Assembly (NCBI GenBank): GCA_041389525.1
Contig: JAWKRR010000010.1
Span: 62,001-126,000 of the forward strand
DNA length: 64,000 nt
Direction of reading: 5' to 3'
DNA from: JACKFB01 sp041389525
Lineage (GTDB): Bacteria; Myxococcota_A; UBA9042; PHBI01; JACKFB01
The number at the start of each line of letters is the position of its first letter. Position 1 is the stretch's first letter. Below are positions 63,882 through 64,000 of this stretch, piece by piece. The notes under the pieces were generated by a model that saw only the letters and a program-made list of their open reading frames with translations, searched no databases and was not told where the DNA came from. The position numbers and the translations under genes are program-made.

Positions 63882-64000
63882 TCAGCGCCGCTCCCAGCGC
63901 ATCATGGCGCGCAGGCCGCGGGTCTCGTCCTGGCCCTCGAAGGCGAGGCCGAAGCTGGCGCGGGACAGCTCGGTGGCGAGCCGCGACAGGGGAGAGCCGG
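63882..64000 (-). CDS. C-terminal fragment of an unidentified protein (window edge)
   Basis: An open minus-strand frame of 38 codons running off the window and ending at TGA 63884-63882. The tail FEGQDETRGLRAMMRWERR has a faint likeness to the end of crotonase-family enzymes (EDAREGxxAFxxKR). Too short for a firm call. Confidence 0.4.
   Translation of the reverse strand, partial: GSPLSRLATELSRASFGLAFEGQDETRGLRAMMRWERR

Overview
The window is very GC-rich, almost fully coding, and carries several marks of a Myxococcota-type (old 'deltaproteobacterial') genome. These are lipoproteins with Asp/Ala-rich linkers after the lipobox, a Cys-containing C-terminal sorting tail like the MYXO-CTERM signal, a giant secreted MopE-like Cys/Asp repeat protein, a kinase-AAA-GAF-cyclase fusion, and a small NRPS/PKS locus. 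The exact order cannot be fixed from sequence alone. No tRNA, rRNA, CRISPR array, insertion sequence or prophage was seen.

Layout. 1-4.1 kb: 3' part of formamidopyrimidine-DNA glycosylase (mutM), an unknown Cys-cluster protein and a Na+/solute symporter. 4.4-16.5 kb: a secreted repeat protein built from about 56-residue Cys/Asp-rich units, interrupted by frame breaks inside a 1.39-kb near-identical duplication. 16.6-22.0 kb: class V aminotransferase, a clear MutH mismatch-repair endonuclease, enoyl-CoA hydratase, a TauE/SafE permease coupled to an NAD-dependent epimerase, and a small CxxC protein. 22.0-25.5 kb: radical SAM enzyme, predicted outer-membrane barrel protein and a RelA/SpoT-fold protein. 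25.5-34.0 kb: ABC-F ATPase (Uup type), lipoproteins, an RNA (uracil-5) methyltransferase, an SRPBCC protein and HslO (Hsp33). 34.1-40.1 kb: a zincin-like surface protein with a C-terminal sorting tail, a von Willebrand A-like lipoprotein and an ATP/ADP-antiporter-like membrane protein.

40.5-54.7 kb is a compact natural-product locus. An FAD monooxygenase and a nitroreductase-like protein are joined by an ATGA overlap. A Sfp-type phosphopantetheinyl transferase is divergent from the assembly line. The assembly line reads adenylation, carrier, condensation, a truncated adenylation subdomain, acyl-AMP ligase, ketoreductase, carrier, then KS, AT, ACP, thioesterase. The first assembly-line gene is split by an apparent one-base loss in the middle of its AMP-ligase domain. 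Directly downstream (54.8-60.1 kb) is a kinase-like / AAA ATPase / GAF / class III adenylate cyclase protein, also split by one extra base in a C run. 60.1-63.6 kb is a tightly coupled minus-strand trio: small protein, HerA-like ATPase, metallophosphoesterase.

Three long genes are broken by 1-2 base indels in or near short G/C repeats, and each intact reading is obvious from domain continuity. Residual sequencing or assembly error is therefore the leading explanation, and split genes are annotated as pieces with the likely intact product stated. All assignments are by eye from motifs; no database search was run.
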